A stretch of 64,000 nt of DNA from a bacterium (GCA_021805775.1 JAJZED010000005.1:65001-129000), one strand, 5' to 3'; shown: positions 22,192 through 31,822, counted from the stretch's first letter. A program made the numbers and translations. The notes: generated by a model not told the origin, from the sequence alone.

Positions 22192-22985
22192 GTATCGAGT
22201 ACGTCGCCTTCGATCTCGACGGCACGCTCGTGGGGCGAGAGACGCGCCTTTCGGATCGCGTGCGTTCTTCCGTGGCGGCGATGCTCGCTCAAGGAACGAT
22301 GGGTGGTATCGTTACCGGGCGCATGTTCCAAGCCGCCCGCCCCTTCGTCCGGGAGCTCGGCCTACTCGGGCCGACGATCTGCTATCAGGGTGCGTGGGTT
22401 GTCGATACCGCAAGCGAACGTCGCTTGCTCGACCGGCCGATAGCACCCGATCTCGTCCGCGAGATTCTCGAGGAATTCAACGTGGTAGATCTCCATCTGC
22501 AGCTCTATTCCGACGACCGTTACTATTGCGAGCGCAGCAATCGATTCTCCGAACTCTACGCATCTCTCGCCGGGATCGCTCCGGTCGTTGGGCCGCTCGC
22601 CGAGCGCTTTCTCAACCGCAGCGCTACGAAGGCCGTCGTCGTCGCCGATCCCGCGCGCGCCGAACGCGTCGAGGAGCACGCGCGACGTCATTTTGGCGAC
22701 CGACTCTATATTACGCGAAGTTACCCGGAATTCGTTGAGATGCTCGATCCGGGCGTCGATAAAGGCAGAGCGTTGGAATTCGTAGCGCACTCCCTCGGTC
22801 TTTCGATGGATCGAGTCTTGGCGATCGGCGACTCCTGGAACGATCTCCCGCTGCTGGAGCGAGCCGGTATCGGAGTCGCCATGGGGAATGCGCCGGCAGA
22901 AGTACGCGAGCGTGCCGATGCGGTCGTCGGCGATGTCGCCGACGACGGTGTCTGCGAAGCGCTCGAGCGGTTCGTCCTTCGATGA
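22188..22985 (+). CDS. Cof-type HAD-IIB phosphatase with probable CTG start
   Basis: Phosphatase of the Cof/YbiV type; such enzymes act on sugar phosphates or phosphorylated cofactors, and the substrate is unknown. Motif I FDLDGTLV lies at residues 8-15, motif II is TGRM, the catalytic Lys lies in GVDKGRAL and motif IV is GDSWNDLPLLE. No ATG, GTG or TTG occurs in frame between the upstream stop codon at 22140 and motif I. CTG 22188, overlapping the hisD stop as CTGA, gives LSIEYVAFDLDGTL. The first conventional start (GTG 22230) would delete the nucleophile. It overlaps ftsQ by 4 nt. Confidence 0.8.
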   Translation: MSIEYVAFDLDGTLVGRETRLSDRVRSSVAAMLAQGTMGGIVTGRMFQAARPFVRELGLLGPTICYQGAWVVDTASERRLLDRPIAPDLVREILEEFNVVDLHLQLYSDDRYYCERSNRFSELYASLAGIAPVVGPLAERFLNRSATKAVVVADPARAERVEEHARRHFGDRLYITRSYPEFVEMLDPGVDKGRALEFVAHSLGLSMDRVLAIGDSWNDLPLLERAGIGVAMGNAPAEVRERADAVVGDVADDGVCEALERFVLR

Positions 22986-23899
22986 AAAACGAGCGTATGA
23001 GTCGGCGTCGCGGGCGTCGATCGCGGCTTCGCCCATTCGCGCTCGTCGCGGCGTTCGCGTTGCTGGTTCTCGCGGCGGGCGTAGCGTGGGCGGCTTCGTG
23101 GAAGGGCTTCCGGCCGGGAAGCATCGCGGTTCTCGGAAACACGCGCGTCGCTACCTCGCGTATTCTCGTCGTCGCCGCAATCGATCCGCGCGTCAATATC
23201 TGGTTGCAGTCGTCGGCCGGTATCTCCGCACGGCTGCGCCGCATTCGGAGCATCGTGCAGGTCGCCGTACATCGCTCCCTTCCCAATCGCATAGCGCTCG
23301 TCGTTCGAGAGCGCATCCCGGCGGCGCGGCTCGTCGCCGGCGACGGAACCTGCGCGATCGACCGCCGGGGTTATCTCTTCCCGCTGCTTCCAAGCGATGA
23401 ACGGTTGCCCGCGATTCTCGCAAAGCAACGAAACTGCGCGGCGCGGCGCATTCCGCCGAGCTCGCAGACGATGCGCTTGCTATCCGTACTCGGGCGCGCC
23501 GATGCCGCCGGCATCCGTTTAGCCGCTCTATCGCTCGACCGCTATGGTGAGGTACGCGGGGTTCTCGCCGATGGGACGCAGATCTTTATCGGCGACGGAA
23601 CGCAGCTCGAGCGAAAATTCGCCGAGGTACGCGCGCTCGAGCAGCGTCTACGCTCCGGGTGGGGGAATATAAAAGCCCTCGACCTACGGGCTCCATCGAC
23701 TCCGGTAATCGTCGATGGGAAGAAGATCGAGGGCGGAGGCGCGTTTTCGATTAATGCGATGAAAGGTCGAGATAAACGAGCACTTGACCGTTCGCAAGAG
23801 AAAACTTCATCGAATCATTTGCGTGAAGTTTCGAAAAGTCGACGGTCGGGCGACCCGCCGCGAGCGTCGTCTCCAAACCATTCTGCATCGTCACCGTGA
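22982..23899 (+). CDS. ftsQ: Cell division protein FtsQ/DivIB
   Basis: Single-pass membrane protein of the divisome. Order: a basic cytoplasmic tail (residues 1-18), a transmembrane helix (about 19-39), a POTRA domain beginning FRPGSIAVLGNTRV, and an FtsQ domain with RIALVVRERIPAARLV and GYLFPLLP. The position before ftsA and ftsZ supports the call, although a minus-strand block separates them. The last 50 residues or so are low-complexity and read antisense through a small convergent gene. The functional domain probably ends near VIVDGKK (about residue 246). Confidence 0.87.
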   Translation: MKNERMSRRRGRRSRLRPFALVAAFALLVLAAGVAWAASWKGFRPGSIAVLGNTRVATSRILVVAAIDPRVNIWLQSSAGISARLRRIRSIVQVAVHRSLPNRIALVVRERIPAARLVAGDGTCAIDRRGYLFPLLPSDERLPAILAKQRNCAARRIPPSSQTMRLLSVLGRADAAGIRLAALSLDRYGEVRGVLADGTQIFIGDGTQLERKFAEVRALEQRLRSGWGNIKALDLRAPSTPVIVDGKKIEGGGAFSINAMKGRDKRALDRSQEKTSSNHLREVSKSRRSGDPPRASSPNHSASSP

Positions 23900-24044
23900 C
23901 GTGTTTTGCGTCGACGACCTTGATGACTTTGGCGGTATAGGTTCCGTCGGGAATCATCGCAGCGCTGACGACGTTCGCGGCGATCGCCGTTGCGCCCAGC
24001 GCGAGGGTTGCGAGCACGGTGGTGAAAAACGTACGAATCTTCAA
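23751..24044 (-). CDS. Small exported protein of unknown function, 97 aa
   Basis: Starts MKIRTFF with a hydrophobic signal (residues 5-25) and a cleavage site near ANVVSAA. The mature part (about 70 residues) is predicted beta-rich: DGTYTAKVIKVVDAKHVTVTMQNG has an OB/SH3-like feel, with alternating hydrophobic residues. I do not recognise a family. Half of the gene overlaps the 3' end of ftsQ on the other strand. A good signal peptide and periodic pattern argue that it is real. Confidence 0.7.
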   Translation of the reverse strand: MKIRTFFTTVLATLALGATAIAANVVSAAMIPDGTYTAKVIKVVDAKHVTVTMQNGLETTLAAGRPTVDFSKLHANDSMKFSLANGQVLVYLDLSSH

Positions 24045-24086
24045 AGTGGGGTACCTTATCTTCAGGGGGTGCGAGGGGGCAGTAGT

Positions 24087-26129
24087 CTAGGATTCTAGCG
24101 CAAGTGCTGCCCGCTCATCAAGCCCCGTCTTCTGGTTCGCCTCGCCGACGAGCCCGTGGGCCTCGTCGATTTCGAACTGATCGACCAGCTCCTCGAGCCC
24201 CCCGGACTGCTCCTGGAGCAGGAGCGCTTCCTCGGCGAGCCTCGTCGCCGCGTCGGCATTCTGGGAGCCCAGGGTGCTCGAGCGCTCGATGCGGGTCCCG
24301 AGGGCCTCGATCGCCGACTGCTGTTCGGTGGAGGCGCGCGCGACGTCCGCGGTCCGTTGCTCGATCTCCGAGACGCTCTCGAGAATTTGGTTGGCGGTGA
24401 TGGTCTGTTCGCGCATCGTTGCCGCCGCTTCGTGGGTCATCGCGCCCATCTGTTCGCTCGCCTTTGCGAGCTCCTCCGAGGCGCGGGCCTGTTCGTTCGT
24501 CGCCAAGCTGATCTCGCTCATCAACGTTGCGACCTCAGAGACGCGTTTCGAGACATCCGACATCATCGCGTTGACCGACTGCGCGAGCGTCGCGCTCTCT
24601 TTTACTTGAACGTTGGCGCGCCCGGTCCGTTCGAGTACCGCCGAGGTGCGGCGCTGAATATCGGCAACGAGCGAGGCGATCTGCTTGACGGAGCTGGCCG
24701 AGTTCTCAGCAAGCTTTCGCACTTCGTCGGCGACGACGGCGAAGCCGCGACCGTGCTCCCCGGCACGCGCCGCTTCGATTGCAGCATTGAGCGCAAGGAG
24801 GTTCGTTTGATCGGCGATCTCTTCGATCAGACCGAGGATCTCGCCGATCTGCCGAGATGCGCCGTCGAGACTCTCCATCTCCACGACGACCGAGCTGACC
24901 AAGGAGGTCATTTGATCGATGCCGGTCGAGAGCCGCGAAATTTCGTTCTGTCCGGTGCGGACGTGCTGGTCGGTCTCCGTTGACTCCGTGCCGACGCGCT
25001 TGGCATTGCCCGCCACTTGGACGATCGAGGCCGACATCTCTTGGGTATTTGCGACGGCCTGCTCGACGACCGTAGCGAGGTTGAGAAGATTTTGGTCCAT
25101 CTCTTGGATCGATGCGGTCATCTCGGCGATGGAACTCGATATATCCGATACGCGGCGAGCGACCGCTTCGGCGTTATCGGCGACCGTTCCCGAGCCGCGG
25201 GCGACGTCGGCCGAATAGCGCAACGCATCTCCAAGCGTCGCGAGTTCGTCCTGAACCCGGCGGTCGACGTCGCGCGAAACCTCGGTACTCGTCGCGCTCG
25301 CGGCCTTGACCGAACGGGTGGCGATTTGGATCCGACCGACGAGCGAACTAAGCCGGTCGCCCAATTCGTCGATCGATTGCCCGAGCCGTCCGAGGACATC
25401 GTTTCCGCTCCATCCGGTGCGAGCGGTAAGATCGCCGCGACCCATAGCCTCGAAGACCGTGACGCAGCGAGTGATATTGCGCAGCAACCGCATCCGAAGC
25501 AGCGAAAACGCAATTACGACGACGATAAGCGCAAAGACCGCACCGGCGATCAGCACGATGAGTGCGCTGTTTTTCGCTTGAATCAATGCCGCATAACGAA
25601 TATCTGCCGCGCGATTGAGCGCCTCGAGAACGGCGCGGCCGTCGGTATTTTGCTGCGTGTATGCATCGGCGAGCGAGCTCTGAAGTTGAACCAACGCTTC
25701 GGCTTTTTTCCCTTGTTGCAGCAGGCCGATCGTCGCGAGCGACTCAAAATCATAAGCGCCGGCGCTCTTTGTGAACGCTGCGACTTGCTTGCTGGTGCTG
25801 GAATCTTTTCCCGTCAGCTTGGCGAGTAGTCGCTCGTCTTTCGGAAACTTACTTACGAGCTCGACGGCGGATTTTAGCGCTGCGGCGGCTCGCACCGGAT
25901 CGGTGTTCGTCGCGGCTTCTAGCGATGCCGCGCGCAAGCCGTTTGCATCGTCGGCAACGCGCGCGTATGCAAGTTCGCCTTTTACAATTTTGTCATGCAA
26001 TGTGGCTGCTTGCGTTGCAATGCTATTCGTAACAACAATCGCTGCTGGAATTACCATCAATACGACGACAAAGACGATAATAGCTGAGATCACGAGGCCG
26101 CGCTCGATGGAGGTTCGCTTCTGGCTCAT
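24087..26129 (-). CDS. Methyl-accepting chemotaxis protein
   Basis: Membrane chemoreceptor of about 680 residues. A transmembrane helix (about 11-33) is followed by an extracytoplasmic helical sensor (about 35-185), a second transmembrane helix (about 190-212), a HAMP domain ([24 protein letters not shown]), then a long coiled-coil signalling domain. The hairpin tip [21 protein letters not shown] and [15 protein letters not shown], where CheA and CheW bind, are near-perfect. The ligand is unknown. ATG 26129 is preferred to TTG 26168. No che or flagellar genes occur in the window. Confidence 0.94.
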   Translation of the reverse strand: MSQKRTSIERGLVISAIIVFVVVLMVIPAAIVVTNSIATQAATLHDKIVKGELAYARVADDANGLRAASLEAATNTDPVRAAAALKSAVELVSKFPKDERLLAKLTGKDSSTSKQVAAFTKSAGAYDFESLATIGLLQQGKKAEALVQLQSSLADAYTQQNTDGRAVLEALNRAADIRYAALIQAKNSALIVLIAGAVFALIVVVIAFSLLRMRLLRNITRCVTVFEAMGRGDLTARTGWSGNDVLGRLGQSIDELGDRLSSLVGRIQIATRSVKAASATSTEVSRDVDRRVQDELATLGDALRYSADVARGSGTVADNAEAVARRVSDISSSIAEMTASIQEMDQNLLNLATVVEQAVANTQEMSASIVQVAGNAKRVGTESTETDQHVRTGQNEISRLSTGIDQMTSLVSSVVVEMESLDGASRQIGEILGLIEEIADQTNLLALNAAIEAARAGEHGRGFAVVADEVRKLAENSASSVKQIASLVADIQRRTSAVLERTGRANVQVKESATLAQSVNAMMSDVSKRVSEVATLMSEISLATNEQARASEELAKASEQMGAMTHEAAATMREQTITANQILESVSEIEQRTADVARASTEQQSAIEALGTRIERSSTLGSQNADAATRLAEEALLLQEQSGGLEELVDQFEIDEAHGLVGEANQKTGLDERAALALES

Positions 26130-26289
26130 CCCGGGCAGGCTTCGTCCTACTCGGGGCGTTCTCCTCAAGAGGAGCTGCGCGAGGAGGCGCCAAGATGCTC
26201 GAAAGAGGTATTTTCGGCAGGGATAGTAGGGGTTCTTACCTGTTAGCCCAATATATGGTGGATACCGACGTTAATAATTTAGGATGTGA

Positions 26290-27504
26290 ATGAAACACGG
26301 CACCCTCTGCGGCCTGGACATCGGCACCACGAAAACGTGCGTGGTCGTTGCCGCCGAAGGGCCTAACGGCCTCGAGATCCTCGGCTTCGGCGAGGCGCCC
26401 TCCCTCGGGATGCGTCGCGGCGTCGTCGTCGATCTCGAACAGACAGTCAAGTCGATCGAGGCAGCGACCGAGAAAGCCGAGCGGATGTCGGGGGTTCACA
26501 TCGAGGAAGCGATCGTCGGCATCACCGGCGAGCACGTTCGTAGCGTCAATAACCGCGGCGTGGTCTCGGTCGCGAACGACGATCGAGAAGTCGAAGCGAT
26601 CGATGTCGAGCGCGTCATCGATGCCAGCAAGATCATCAATGTCCCGAGCGATCGCCAGATCGTGCACGCCCTTCCTCGTTTCTTTACCGTCGACGGCCAA
26701 GACGGCATCGTCGATCCCGTCGGCATGGCCGGCGGGCGGCTTGAAGTGGACACGCATATCGTTACCGCGGCGAGCAGTTTTCTCTCCAACGTGCTCAAGT
26801 GCGTCCATCGGGCGGGCATTGAGTCGGCGGGCGTCGTTTTCGAGCCGCTCGCGAGCGCGGCGGCAACGTTATTGCCGGAGGAGCAGCATGTAGGCGTTCT
26901 ACTGCTCGATATCGGCGGCGGGACGACCGATATCGCGGTCTTCACCGGCGGGAGTGCGATCTATACCGCGACGATACCGGTCGGAGGGCAGATCCTCACC
27001 AACGATATCTCGCTCGGGCTCAAAACCTCGCTCGCTCAGGCGCAGGAGGTCAAGCATCGGTTCGGCGTCGGCGACGAACAGGGAGCTCCGGTGCGTACCT
27101 TCTCGGTGCAGTCTCTCGATGGGAGATCGCAGCGTGAGGCGAGCACGCAGGAACTCAACGCGATCGTCGTTCCGCGCATCCTCGAAACGCTGCGGATGGC
27201 GCGGGCGAAGGTCCTCGAAAACGTGCCCCGCGACCTCGTGGTCGGCGAGGTCGTACTCACCGGCGGCGGCGCGTGCTTACCCGGGCTCGAGGCGCTCGCG
27301 GAAAAGACATTCGACGCGCCGGTGCGCATAGGCGTTCCGGCAAACTTGGCCGGAACGATCGACGCATTGGCATATCCGCAATATGCGACGGCGATCGGGC
27401 TCGTACTCTTCGCGCGCAAGAGCGAGCTCGCCGGTGTCGAATCGGCGCGGAACGGTTCGTTCATGACTCGGCTACGCGGGTGGCTCGCGGCGCTGTGGAA
27501 CTAG
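26290..27504 (+). CDS. ftsA: Cell division protein FtsA
   Basis: Actin-like ATPase that tethers FtsZ to the membrane. The 404 residues show the nucleotide-binding signatures GLDIGTTKTCVVV (phosphate 1), LLDIGGGTTDIAVF (phosphate 2) and VLTGGGACLPGLE (adenosine). The ITGEHVRSVNNRG segment marks the 1C subdomain. The C terminus RLRGWLAALWN is an amphipathic membrane-targeting helix. It is followed after 23 nt by ftsZ. Confidence 0.96.
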   Translation: MKHGTLCGLDIGTTKTCVVVAAEGPNGLEILGFGEAPSLGMRRGVVVDLEQTVKSIEAATEKAERMSGVHIEEAIVGITGEHVRSVNNRGVVSVANDDREVEAIDVERVIDASKIINVPSDRQIVHALPRFFTVDGQDGIVDPVGMAGGRLEVDTHIVTAASSFLSNVLKCVHRAGIESAGVVFEPLASAAATLLPEEQHVGVLLLDIGGGTTDIAVFTGGSAIYTATIPVGGQILTNDISLGLKTSLAQAQEVKHRFGVGDEQGAPVRTFSVQSLDGRSQREASTQELNAIVVPRILETLRMARAKVLENVPRDLVVGEVVLTGGGACLPGLEALAEKTFDAPVRIGVPANLAGTIDALAYPQYATAIGLVLFARKSELAGVESARNGSFMTRLRGWLAALWN

Positions 27505-27527
27505 ATCTCTTTCATACGGAGGAAACG

Positions 27528-28598
27528 ATGGCTGAAGCAAAACGCTATGTCCCCGAGCACGCCGCGACGATTCGCGTTATCGGCGTCGGCGGGGGCGGAT
27601 GCAACGCGATCAATCGCATGATCGAAGCGGGGTTGACGGGCGTGGATTTCTTCGCCGTGAACTCCGACGTACAAGCGCTGCGCAATTCGCTGACCGAGAA
27701 TACCGTGCAGATCGGTACCGGAATGTCGCGCGGCCTCGGTGCGGGTGCGAACCCGACCTTGGGGCGCGATGCCGCCGAGGAATCGCGCGAAGATCTTGCG
27801 ATGATCGTCGACGGTGCGGACCTCGTCTTTATCGCGGCGGGAATGGGCGGCGGAACCGGAACCGGGGCCGCACCGGTGCTCGCCGAACTGGCGCGTGAAT
27901 CCGGCGCGTTGACGATTGCGGTGGTGACGAAACCCTTCGCTTTCGAAGGGCGCAAACGCATGGAGGCCGCCGAACGCGGTATCGCCCAACTCGAAGCGAA
28001 GGTCGATACGCTGATCACGATTCCCAACGAGCGCATCTTTCAGGTCATCGAGAAGAAGACGCCGTTGAACGAAGCCTTTAGTTTTGCCGACGATGTCTTG
28101 CGCCAAGGAATCGCCGGCATCAGCGATCTCATCACGCAACCGGGGCTCATCAATCTCGATTTCGCCGACGTGAAGGCGGTGATGACCGATGCCGGCACCG
28201 CGATGATGGGTATCGGCGAGGGATCGGGGGAGCATCGCGCTGCCGATGCCGCGCAAAAGGCGATCGCCTCGCCGTTGCTCGACACCACGATCGACGGTGC
28301 GCGGGGTGTCATTCTCAATATTACCGGCGGAAGCGATCTATCGATGTACGAGGTCAACGAAGCGGCCGAGATGATCAGCCGGAGCGTCGATCCCGACGCC
28401 CAGATCATCTTCGGTGCGAGCCTCGACCCGAATCTTCAAGGGCGCGTTCGCGTAACGGTGCTCGCTGCAGGGTTCGGCCCGATCCGGCGCCCGGAATCGA
28501 CCGGTTTTGCATTTGAGAACACGCGCATCGAGACGGTCGCGCCGGTAAATATGGATGATATCGAAGTCCCGGCATTCCTCCGCTATCGCGGGGGCTGA
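27528..28598 (+). CDS. ftsZ: Cell division protein FtsZ
   Basis: Tubulin-like GTPase forming the division ring. The 356 residues include VIGVGGGGCNAINRM, the tubulin signature GMGGGTGTGAA and the T7-loop region NLDFADVKAVM. The conserved C-terminal peptide DDIEVPAFLRYR binds FtsA. The linker between core and peptide is unusually short (about 25-30 residues). A strong ribosome site, ggagga (27518-27523), precedes ATG 27528, consistent with high expression. Confidence 0.98.
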   Translation: MAEAKRYVPEHAATIRVIGVGGGGCNAINRMIEAGLTGVDFFAVNSDVQALRNSLTENTVQIGTGMSRGLGAGANPTLGRDAAEESREDLAMIVDGADLVFIAAGMGGGTGTGAAPVLAELARESGALTIAVVTKPFAFEGRKRMEAAERGIAQLEAKVDTLITIPNERIFQVIEKKTPLNEAFSFADDVLRQGIAGISDLITQPGLINLDFADVKAVMTDAGTAMMGIGEGSGEHRAADAAQKAIASPLLDTTIDGARGVILNITGGSDLSMYEVNEAAEMISRSVDPDAQIIFGASLDPNLQGRVRVTVLAAGFGPIRRPESTGFAFENTRIETVAPVNMDDIEVPAFLRYRGG

Positions 28599-28602
28599 CG
28601 TC

Positions 28603-29409
28603 TTGCCGGGCTATAGCGCGAAAATTCTGCTCGATTCACTCGCACCGACCGGGGAACGCTTGACCACCATGGAGGTCTGCTTTCCCCGCTTCGTGCTTGC
28701 GGAGTTCAACACGCATCGGCAGTTTTCAAGGAACAGCGCGAGTTCTCGCGCGATTCCTACTTCGAAGCTCATCGAACGCGTGCTAACCGATCCGGTTTTG
28801 CCTCTCGAATGGGGGCGGAATCAGCCGGGGATGGCGGCAGCGTCGTTGCTCGATATGGAGGCCGTGCGGATCGCCGAACGAGCCTGGTTGCGCGCGCGCG
28901 ATGAAGCCGTCGAGGCCGTGCGCGAGCTCCAAACGCTGCAAGTGCATAAACAGGTTCTTAATAGGTTGCTCGAACCTTTTCTTTGGCATACGGTCATCGT
29001 TACCGCGACGGAGTGGACGAATTTCTTCGCGCTCCGCTGTACGCCGCAAGCGCAGCCCGAGATTCGCGAGATCGCATTAAATATGCGGTCGGCTTACGAT
29101 AGTCACGAACCGATACCGCTGGAGCCGGGTGAGTGGCACGCGCCGTTGCTGCAAGAAGACGAACGCGATCTCGATATCGAGCTGCGCAAACGCGTGAGTG
29201 CCGCTCGATGTGCGCGCGTTTCCTATCTGACGCATGACGGTTCGAGAGATCGTTCGAAGGATATTGACCTCTGCGAACGACTCATGGAGCAGCATCACTT
29301 GAGCCCCTTCGAACATGTAGCGACGCCGGCGGTTGGGGCAAATGCGAATTTTCGCGGGTGGCGGCAAATGCGGGCGGAGGTTGAATCGCTCGCGTCGGTT
29401 ACGCGCTAA
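28603..29409 (+). CDS. thyX: FAD-dependent thymidylate synthase
   Basis: Makes dTMP from dUMP using FAD and methylene-tetrahydrofolate. The characteristic motif region is FNTHRQFSRNSASSRAIP (a divergent RHRxnS-type substrate site). HTVIVTATEWTNFFALRC and the C-terminal LSPFEHVATP complete the fold. The 268 residues fit the longer, phage/actinobacterial-like branch. TTG 28603 is chosen because it follows the ftsZ stop; the in-frame ATG 28555 would overlap ftsZ by 44 nt. The 3' end overlaps the convergent EAL gene by 11 nt. Confidence 0.88.
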   Translation: MPGYSAKILLDSLAPTGERLTTMEVCFPRFVLAEFNTHRQFSRNSASSRAIPTSKLIERVLTDPVLPLEWGRNQPGMAAASLLDMEAVRIAERAWLRARDEAVEAVRELQTLQVHKQVLNRLLEPFLWHTVIVTATEWTNFFALRCTPQAQPEIREIALNMRSAYDSHEPIPLEPGEWHAPLLQEDERDLDIELRKRVSAARCARVSYLTHDGSRDRSKDIDLCERLMEQHHLSPFEHVATPAVGANANFRGWRQMRAEVESLASVTR

Positions 29410-30202
29410 GCGAGCGCATTACTCCCAACTGCGGGTCGAAGGCCTCGGCGAAGTCGGCGGCCGGTAAGGCGCGGCCGTAGAGAAAACCCTGTGCGAGCTC
29501 GCAGCCGCAATCGCGGAGAAAGTCGGCTTGCGCTTTTGTTTCTACGCCCTCGGCTTGGACTTGAAGCCCGAGTGCGTGGCCCATGGCGATGATCGCCGTG
29601 ACGATGGCGAGATCGTTGGCGTCGTTGGGAATATCGTGAACGAAACTCTTATCGATCTTGATTTTATCGATCGGGAAGCGTTTGAGATACGAGAGCGAGG
29701 AGTACCCCGTTCCGAAATCGTCGAGCGCGAGTGAGATACCGAGATGCTTGAGCTGACGCATGATGCCGATCGAATCCTCGGCATTATGCATTGCAACCGA
29801 TTCGGTTATTTCAAATTCCAAGCGATCCGGCGAAAGCGAGGCCTGGCGGAGCGCATCCTCGATTGCGGCGACGAGTTGAAGATGGAGAAATTGCCGGCTG
29901 CTCAGATTGACGGCGAGATCGAGCCGGATTCCATACTGCGTTTCCCAGCGATGCACTTGCTCGGTAGCCGTCCGGAATACCCACTCCCCAAGCGCGATAA
30001 TAACCCCGGAGGCCTCCGCTTGCGGAATGAACGCATCGGGCAGACCGACGACGTTTCCGGATTGCGGCCAGCGGCAAAGCGCTTCAACCCCTACGATTCG
30101 ATCGTTACGAAGATCGACGACGGGCTGATAGTGAAGGCAAAATTCACCGAAATCCAAAGCACGTGCGAGACGCTGCCCCGTCGAATATCGGCGTGGATGC
30201 AT
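29399..30202 (-). CDS. EAL-domain c-di-GMP phosphodiesterase
   Basis: A stand-alone EAL domain (267 residues) expected to hydrolyse c-di-GMP. Active-site motifs are intact: VEALCRW (EAL), NLSSRQF, EITESVA, LDDFGTGYSSLSYL (the DDFGTG metal site), KIDKSFV, AEGVET and QGFLYG. No sensory domain or membrane segment is present, so regulation must come from expression or partners. Confidence 0.92.
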   Translation of the reverse strand: MHPRRYSTGQRLARALDFGEFCLHYQPVVDLRNDRIVGVEALCRWPQSGNVVGLPDAFIPQAEASGVIIALGEWVFRTATEQVHRWETQYGIRLDLAVNLSSRQFLHLQLVAAIEDALRQASLSPDRLEFEITESVAMHNAEDSIGIMRQLKHLGISLALDDFGTGYSSLSYLKRFPIDKIKIDKSFVHDIPNDANDLAIVTAIIAMGHALGLQVQAEGVETKAQADFLRDCGCELAQGFLYGRALPAADFAEAFDPQLGVMRSLSA

Positions 30203-30210
30203 TCGATGCG

Positions 30211-30873
30211 TTAGAAGATCGCGCGATGCGGCGGCATGGGGCCTCCTTCATCCCCGAGCTTCCGCTTACCTTGCAAGGAGGGATCGGCGAGCGAGGAGAG
30301 CGCCGTTCCCAGTGCGATGCGCGCGCTCTCCTCGGCGAGGTCGGTGAGGATGAACGCTCGTTCGAGCGTTGCGGCGATCGTCGAGAGTCCGTGACGCTCC
30401 ATGAGGATCGCATCGACGCCGCGTTTGAATATCTCGGCCCCGGAGGCGGCGAGCATCGAACTACCGGCAGGGGCATAAGGCACCCAACCGACGGCTCCTA
30501 GGCTCTCGATCGCGCCGACGGTATTCCGCGGAAAGAGTCGGCCACGCAGACTCCAGGTTACGCAGGCCGTTGGATGTGTGTGTACGAGGTATGCCGCGTC
30601 GGGACGCACCCGATAGGCAGCAAGGTGAAGCGGAAGCTCGCTGCTGGGGCGCGCCCCGGAGAGACGCGGAGTACCATTGCGGTCGACGAGGACGATATCG
30701 CTCTCGCCGAGTCGCTCGAACGAGCGACCCGACGGCGTCACCAACAACTCTCCATCCTCGATTTTTGCGCTGATGTTTCCGCTGCTGCCGGTGACGAGGC
30801 CTCGTTGCCAGAGGCGCCGCGCACAATCGACGATCTCGGCTCGCAACCGCCGCTCGACCTCGCTCCACTCCAC
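30211..30873 (-). CDS. Class II aldolase/adducin-family protein
   Basis: Zinc-dependent aldolase or epimerase related to L-fuculose-phosphate aldolase. In 220 residues it shows TGSSGNIS (phosphate-binding loop), LLVTPSGRSFERL, the catalytic Glu in SSELPLHLAAY, zinc ligands in VHTHPTACVTW and a later His in MERHGL. The substrate is unknown. It starts 7 nt after the stop of a short aldehyde dehydrogenase-like gene, so they form an operon. An aldehyde product passed to a dehydrogenase would make sense, but that partner appears catalytically incomplete. Confidence 0.82.
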   Translation of the reverse strand: MEWSEVERRLRAEIVDCARRLWQRGLVTGSSGNISAKIEDGELLVTPSGRSFERLGESDIVLVDRNGTPRLSGARPSSELPLHLAAYRVRPDAAYLVHTHPTACVTWSLRGRLFPRNTVGAIESLGAVGWVPYAPAGSSMLAASGAEIFKRGVDAILMERHGLSTIAATLERAFILTDLAEESARIALGTALSSLADPSLQGKRKLGDEGGPMPPHRAIF

Positions 30874-30880
30874 GATTCGC

Positions 30881-31726
30881 TTAGAGCCCGACCGGATGCC
30901 AGATTGTTTTAATTTCGCAGAAATCGGCGATGCTATCGAGCGATTGCGCGCGATCGTTAAAATAGTCGGCGGCGCGATCGATCTCGAAAGGACGAATGCG
31001 TTTTATCGAAGCCGCGGATTCGCGCTCGATCTCACCCCACTGCGCGAGATCTTCGCGACCGCACGCGATCGCCTCGATGCCGTCGTGTTTTGCCATAGCG
31101 GGCCCGATCTCGCTGCGAAATCCCGTTAAGATACTGACGACTCCCGAGGGAATATCGGAGAGCGCAATCGCTTCGGCGAGCGCTATTGCCGGGCGCGGAT
31201 CGCGCTCGGAGGCGAGGAGGACTATCGCGTTGCCGGCAACGAGAGGCGGCAGCAGCGTAGAGATAATTCCGAGAAAGAGCGGCGACTGCGGAGCGAGGAT
31301 GCCGACGACGCCCATCGGTTCGGGTGTCGAACAGTTGAAATGCGGCCCCGCAACGGGGTTTTTCGATGAAAGAAGGGCGGAATATTTGTCGCACCAGCCG
31401 GCGTACCAAAGAACGCGATCTATCGAACTATCGATCTCCGCGCGCGCGCTGCGAATATCGGTTCCATCGCCGCCCGAGAGAAGATCGATATACTCCGAGC
31501 GCCGCGCCTCGATCATCTCTCCGAGGCGATAGAGCATCAATCCACGGAGTTGCGGATCTTGCGCCCACCAGCGACCTTGAGCCGCGCGCGCGGCGGTTAC
31601 CGCATCGCGAAGGTCTTTACGGGATGCCTGCGCGATATTGGCAAGAAATGCTCGCCCGTCCCAGAGCGGCGTGCTGCGGGCTGATTCGGAGCGAACGAAT
31701 GCGCCGTTGATAAAGAGCTTATACAT
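30881..31726 (-). CDS. Short aldehyde dehydrogenase-like protein lacking the catalytic half
   Basis: The 281 residues align with the N-terminal, NAD-binding part of aldehyde dehydrogenases: YKLFINGAFVRSE at the start, the VVGILAPQSPLFL equivalent of the cofactor loop, and PPLVAGNAIVLLAS. The frame ends after EAIACGREDL where a normal enzyme continues for about 230 residues, so the catalytic Cys domain is missing. It closes with its own tail, FCEIKTIWHPVGL. As I recall, similarly short ALDH paralogues sit beside full-length ones in some actinobacterial deoC clusters; here the full-length one is 6 kb away. ATG 31726 is chosen by the family start. Confidence 0.7.
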   Translation of the reverse strand: MYKLFINGAFVRSESARSTPLWDGRAFLANIAQASRKDLRDAVTAARAAQGRWWAQDPQLRGLMLYRLGEMIEARRSEYIDLLSGGDGTDIRSARAEIDSSIDRVLWYAGWCDKYSALLSSKNPVAGPHFNCSTPEPMGVVGILAPQSPLFLGIISTLLPPLVAGNAIVLLASERDPRPAIALAEAIALSDIPSGVVSILTGFRSEIGPAMAKHDGIEAIACGREDLAQWGEIERESAASIKRIRPFEIDRAADYFNDRAQSLDSIADFCEIKTIWHPVGL

Positions 31727-31822
31727 CTTTCGAACGTCCACGCGCCGTTCGCGCGCCACCGCCGTTTCCTCACCCATGCCGGCCCGCTTTCGACGTGCAG
31801 GAAGGGCAATGCTGCAGCGAGC

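Noticed and set aside
22230-22985. GTG 22230 as start of the Cof phosphatase
   Set aside because: It would remove the catalytic motif I that is plainly encoded upstream in the same frame.
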